Assembly (NCBI GenBank): GCA_013001595.1
Contig: JABDMH010000046.1
Span: 1-64,000, forward strand
Reading direction: 5' to 3'
DNA: 64,000 nt
Source: Saprospiraceae bacterium
GTDB taxonomy: Bacteria; Bacteroidota; Bacteroidia; Chitinophagales; Saprospiraceae
Part shown: positions 60,650 through 64,000 of the stretch, piece after piece
Position numbering within the stretch: position 1 is the first letter of the stretch
Layout of the letters: the number at the start of each line of letters is the position of its first letter
Position numbers and translations under genes: made by a program
Notes under the pieces: model-generated
The model's database searches: none
Seen by the model: only the letters and a program-made list of their open reading frames with translations
Told to the model about the DNA's origin: nothing

Positions 60650-62785
60650 ATGCATGCTTTCTCCTTTGTCTGGGTTTCATTGATCTATATCGGCTTATTA
60701 GCTGGTTGTTCGCCTTCAGACCAGCAACCTACAGACTTTGACTGGGCTCATTATCAAGGGAGCCCAAGTTCCAACCAGTATAGTCCTTTGACTCAGGTCA
60801 ATGTAGCCAATGTAAAGGATCTGGAAGTAGCTTGGACATACCATAGCGGGGGCGCTGACAGCACGGGACGCAGTCAGATCCAATGCAACCCGCTTGTCAT
60901 CGATGGAATACTGTATGGCACCTCACCTGTCCTAGATCTATTTGCCTTAGACGCAGCAACAGGTGCTCCATTATGGACTTTCACCCCGGGCGGCCATGAT
61001 GACGATCGTTCAGGAATGGGAGTGAACCGTGGCTTGGCCTTTTGGACGGATGGCGAATCGCAGCACATTTATTATGCAGCGGGATCTTTTATCTATGGAG
61101 TTGATGCCAAAACAGGAGAACAGCTCACGGCATTTGGTGAAAAAGGTACTGTGGACCTGCATACAGGTCTCGGTGCTCATGCACAGGATCTTTATGTTGG
61201 CTCCAACAGCCCAGGTATCATTTTTAAAGATCTGCTTATTGTCGGAACGCGAGTTTCCGAATCGATGGGTGCTGCACCAGGCTACGTGCGAGCTTTTGAT
61301 GTTCATGACGGGAGCCTCAAATGGACCTTTCGGACCATTCCAGGGTCGGGTGACTTCGGTGCTGATACTTGGCCTGAAGGAGCCTGGCAAGAAATGGGTG
61401 GTGCCAATGCCTGGAGTGGTATGAGCATCGATCATGAGCGGGGTATTCTATTTGTGCCAACAGGTTCAGCAGCATATGATTTTTTCGGTGGTGATCGGCA
61501 CGGCGAGAATCTCTTTGCCAACTGCCTCCTGGCTTTGGATGCCTCGTCGGGAAAACGCATTTGGCACTTTCAAACGATCCATCACGACCTCTGGGATCGA
61601 GATCTGCCAGCTCCTCCCAATCTGGTCACGCTCAATGTGAACGGAAAGAAGATCGATGCCGTAGCCCAGATATCAAAGGCGGGCTACGTTTTTATGTTCG
61701 ATCGAGAGACCGGAGAGTCAATCTTCCCCATTGAAGAAAGGCCCGTTCCTAAATCGACACTATCCGGTGAATCCGCATGGCCTACACAGCCCGTACCCAC
61801 AAAGCCTCCCAGGTTTTCACGAGGCCGTTTTGCGGAAGAAGATCTTACAGAGCGCACATTGGAAGCACATGCCTATGTCAGAGCCATTTGGCAAAGTCTG
61901 CGCAAAGGTGAGGAATTCATCCCACCGAGTGAGGAAGGAACCATTATATTCCCAGGATTTGATGGCGGCGGAGAATGGGGTGGAGCTTCTGTAAATCCTG
62001 AGGGGATAATGTATGTTAATGCCAGTGAACAACCATGGATCATCAAAATGATCAAACATACCGATCAACGTGATGGCTACTTGGCTACCGTTGGAAAAAA
62101 TATCTATGGGACACACTGTCAACTTTGCCATGGAGAAGACGGCAAGGGAGCAAGCATCTATACCGTTCCTTCGTTAGAGAATATCAAAACAAGAAAGTCA
62201 GCAGAAGAAATTACCCAGATCATTCGCAATGGCGGTGGTCTGATGCCTTCCTTCTCCAATCTCCATGATGATGCCATCGATGCCATCATCGCTTTCCTCT
62301 TCAATTCCAAGGAAAGAATCGATGATGAAAAAGCCAATCGACTCGGTAAGGCAGGATGGAAATACCCTTATTTTATGAGTGGCTATGTACGCTTTGCCGA
62401 CCATGAGGGATATCCGGCCATCAATCCCCCCTGGGGCACCCTCTCTGCAATCGATCTCAAACAAGGTGATATCAAATGGCAGGTTCCTTTAGGTTCGTAC
62501 CCCGAGCTAACAGATAAAACAACAGGCAGTCAGAGTTACGGTGGACCTGTGGCCACAGCTGGAGGCATCCTTTTTATGGCAGGCACGTTGGACGAAAAAA
62601 TTCGCGGTTTTGATCAAAGGGACGGCTCGCTACTCTGGGAAGCCTCACTACCAGCAGCTGGCTACGCTACCCCAGCCACCTATGCAGTTAATGGACGGCA
62701 ATACCTGGTCATTGCTTGTGGGGGTGGAAAATTGGGTACCAAATCTGGTGATGCGTACATAGCTTACGCCCTGCCTCAGCAATGA
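60650..62785 (+). CDS. PQQ-dependent dehydrogenase lipoprotein with inserted cytochrome c domain
   Basis: The 711-aa protein has a lipoprotein signal (SLIYIGLLAGCSPSDQQ, lipobox LAGC). PQQ-propeller repeats begin DFDWAHYQGSPSSNQYSPLTQVN and continue through LFALDAATGAPLWTFTPGG and KRIWHFQTIHHDLWDRDLPAPPNL. A cytochrome c domain is inserted at about residues 480-565: YGTHCQLCHGEDGKGA (CxxCH) with the Met ligand in GGGLMPSFSNL. The propeller resumes with YGGPVATAGGILFMAGTLDEKI. It probably oxidises a sugar or alcohol in the periplasm and passes electrons to the respiratory chain. Its stop overlaps the next gene by 4 bp. Confidence 0.92.
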   Translation: MHAFSFVWVSLIYIGLLAGCSPSDQQPTDFDWAHYQGSPSSNQYSPLTQVNVANVKDLEVAWTYHSGGADSTGRSQIQCNPLVIDGILYGTSPVLDLFALDAATGAPLWTFTPGGHDDDRSGMGVNRGLAFWTDGESQHIYYAAGSFIYGVDAKTGEQLTAFGEKGTVDLHTGLGAHAQDLYVGSNSPGIIFKDLLIVGTRVSESMGAAPGYVRAFDVHDGSLKWTFRTIPGSGDFGADTWPEGAWQEMGGANAWSGMSIDHERGILFVPTGSAAYDFFGGDRHGENLFANCLLALDASSGKRIWHFQTIHHDLWDRDLPAPPNLVTLNVNGKKIDAVAQISKAGYVFMFDRETGESIFPIEERPVPKSTLSGESAWPTQPVPTKPPRFSRGRFAEEDLTERTLEAHAYVRAIWQSLRKGEEFIPPSEEGTIIFPGFDGGGEWGGASVNPEGIMYVNASEQPWIIKMIKHTDQRDGYLATVGKNIYGTHCQLCHGEDGKGASIYTVPSLENIKTRKSAEEITQIIRNGGGLMPSFSNLHDDAIDAIIAFLFNSKERIDDEKANRLGKAGWKYPYFMSGYVRFADHEGYPAINPPWGTLSAIDLKQGDIKWQVPLGSYPELTDKTTGSQSYGGPVATAGGILFMAGTLDEKIRGFDQRDGSLLWEASLPAAGYATPATYAVNGRQYLVIACGGGKLGTKSGDAYIAYALPQQ

Positions 62786-63495
62786 CTCTTGCAGGTGTAG
62801 ACGGATGTCCTGCAGGATGGATTATGGTGAAAGCTATAGAAGAGATCTATACATATGGACTCTACAGACACTTTGCCCATCTCACCAGAGACAATCCCGA
62901 TATAGATCGGCTATTGATAGATATGCCAGTGGGACTGAGTGAGAAAGGATGTATCAGAACCTTGGATCAAGAACTAAGAAGACACCTCAAAGGAAGAACA
63001 TCTACCGTCTTTAATACTCCTTGTCGTGCTGCAGTCTATGCAGAAAATCAAGAGCAGGCAAAAAAAGAGAATTTACAGCTTGAAGGGAAAAGTTTATCGA
63101 TACAATCCCTTTCGCTGTGTCCTAAAATCAAGGAAATCGATGAATACCTCAGAACTAATAATGATCCAATTGACATCTGGGAAAGTCACCCCGAACTTTG
63201 CTTTACGCACCTCAGCTCAGACCACAAGACCATATCCGTATCTAAACATGACCAGGCCGGTAGGCAATTGCGACTGGACTTGCTTGCAAGCCATGATCAG
63301 TCCATAACCACAGCATATGAGACCATCTTACGAAATACCCGTCGAAAACACGTCAAGTCTGACGACATATTGGATGCACTCTGTCTTTGTCTAGTCAATA
63401 CACTAGCTGCGAGGGCCGGTTTTTCCTTTCTTCAATCTCCTCCGCTATGTGACCCCCAGGGCATCGATATGAAAATCGCCTTCTTCCGAGCATGA
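62782..63495 (+). CDS. DUF429 family protein
   Basis: The 237-aa soluble protein starts LAGVDGCPAGWIMVKA, the ribonuclease-H-like DUF429 N-terminus. It continues IDRLLIDMPVGLSEKGCIRTLDQELRRHL, TVFNTPCRAAVY, IWESHPELCFTHL and HVKSDDILDALCLCLVN, holding the conserved acidic residues of this predicted nuclease fold. Its function is not established. It overlaps the PQQ dehydrogenase by 4 bp, though a functional link is not obvious. Confidence 0.88.
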   Translation: MTLAGVDGCPAGWIMVKAIEEIYTYGLYRHFAHLTRDNPDIDRLLIDMPVGLSEKGCIRTLDQELRRHLKGRTSTVFNTPCRAAVYAENQEQAKKENLQLEGKSLSIQSLSLCPKIKEIDEYLRTNNDPIDIWESHPELCFTHLSSDHKTISVSKHDQAGRQLRLDLLASHDQSITTAYETILRNTRRKHVKSDDILDALCLCLVNTLAARAGFSFLQSPPLCDPQGIDMKIAFFRA

Positions 63496-63802
63496 TCTCC
63501 ACTAGCAGAATTTGGACCCGACCATAGTAATATGGATGGCACACATGATTACCTGTCTTTTGTCAATAAAATTCGCGCGGATTATCCAGAGACCCTGGCA
63601 CGATTGGCCTGACCATCTGGTAAGCTGGATCACCAATCAGCATTACAATGTGCACTCAATTTACCTTGTATCGTGACTAGGGACGAGATGGGCCAGAAAT
63701 CATGTTTGATTCTTGTTGAGTAAATTTTTGCATGAAGTTTGCTTATCTAGTCATAGAGATTGCAGTCCGGTACTTTACCGTTGTGAGCGCAATCCAGAAG
63801 GT

Positions 63803-63833
63803 GCCATTTTTGATTTGGTCACCTTTTCTGAGT
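63803..63833. repeat. Direct repeat, copy 1 (possible insertion-sequence end)
   Basis: The 31-nt stretch beginning gccatttttgatttggtcac reappears at 63971-64000 with one T fewer. Repeated motifs of the type gtgccatttt...ggtcacc occur near the ends of IS21-like elements as I recall them in Bacteroidota. No transposase is inside the window, so this is tentative. Confidence 0.5.
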
Positions 63834-63970
63834 GGATTCACCAGTGAATGTACTCCGGAAAGTGCCAACTTCATAAAATGAGTCTATTTTGGTTAAGATT
63901 TGCACTTTTTCGAGGTTGGGTGATGCCTGAGTATCAGCCGATTGAGAAAAATGGAAAGATTGCCAAAAGA

Positions 63971-64000
63971 GCCATTTTTGATTTGGTCACCTTTCTGAGT
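63971..64000. repeat. Direct repeat, copy 2, running into the window edge
   Basis: This 30-nt copy matches copy 1 except for a single missing T in the ccttttctgagt part, 168 bp further on. It reaches the last base of the window, so its true length is unknown. Confidence 0.5.

Larger units (their letters stand above)
63496..64000. other. Right-edge region without an intact gene
   Basis: No gene is supported in these 505 bases. A 26-codon frame at 63532-63612 (MDGTHDYLSFVNKIRADYPE) looks coding-like but stops early, so it may be the truncated start of a lost gene. The two matching motifs described separately lie in the last 200 bases. Confidence 0.4.

Overview
The window looks like a chromosomal stretch from a Bacteroidota bacterium, probably a marine or environmental Saprospiria-like lineage. 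The signs are a type IX secretion type-B C-terminal sorting domain (gene at 7978), DUF6089/PorG-like and PorT-like outer-membrane barrels, Bacteroidota-style -7 boxes (TANNTTTG), TPR-CHAT proteins, Tat-exported Gfo/Idh/MocA oxidoreductases and the Bacteroidota-type ligase-associated DNA repair set. No rRNA, tRNA, CRISPR array or complete mobile element was found. The phylum call rests on these families, not on a marker-gene tree.

Layout. 1-2756 (minus): a partial exported HEAT-repeat protein, absent from the ORF track because it runs off the left edge, follows a Gfo/Idh/MocA oxidoreductase. 2964-4563: a heavily frameshifted surface-protein pseudogene and an IS3 OrfA remnant. 4564-7500: acetyl-CoA synthetase plus citrate synthase. 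7978-10317: an IgGFc-binding-like T9SS substrate. 10383-14112 (minus): an intact TPR-CHAT protein overlapping a creatininase. 14210-19873: a GT39-like and a GT2 glycosyltransferase, then a second TPR-CHAT protein whose catalytic His and Cys appear lost. 19891-26922: DPP-IV-like peptidase, long-chain acyl-CoA synthetase, a small exported protein, and an ACT-domain protein divergent from aspartate kinase. 27119-32780: a compact six-gene operon (TetR regulator, LolA-like protein, two FtsX/LolC-E permeases, LolD/MacB-like ATPase, outer-membrane barrel) with a near-perfect palindrome over the predicted promoter. This is the best candidate for a less-described system here.

32792-41874 is mostly housekeeping: ferredoxin, YjbQ, PorG-like, RlmN, orphan histidine kinase, barrel, TrmB, ThiL, and an SDR/FAH sugar-acid pair. 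42054-52494 carries the ligase-associated DNA repair genes (exonuclease, ligase, DEXH helicase, PdeM). They are interrupted by an overlapping 156-aa unknown, a thioredoxin/MsrA-like fusion, a four-copy ~165-bp tandem array and a decayed sulfatase. 52534-54667 holds an ECF sigma factor, a small possible anti-sigma protein and prfA. 54668-64000 is accessory-like: a double-thioredoxin protein, an AT-rich GNAT gene with one in-frame stop, a 3-coathanger-type secreted protein, a second Tat Gfo/Idh/MocA enzyme, a PQQ dehydrogenase with a built-in cytochrome c, a DUF429 protein, and an edge region with a repeated motif that may mark an insertion-sequence end.

Gene decay is frequent: at least four pseudogenes or remnants have recognisable parents and two more blocks look decayed. 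All assignments come from reading motifs and lengths by eye; no database search was run.
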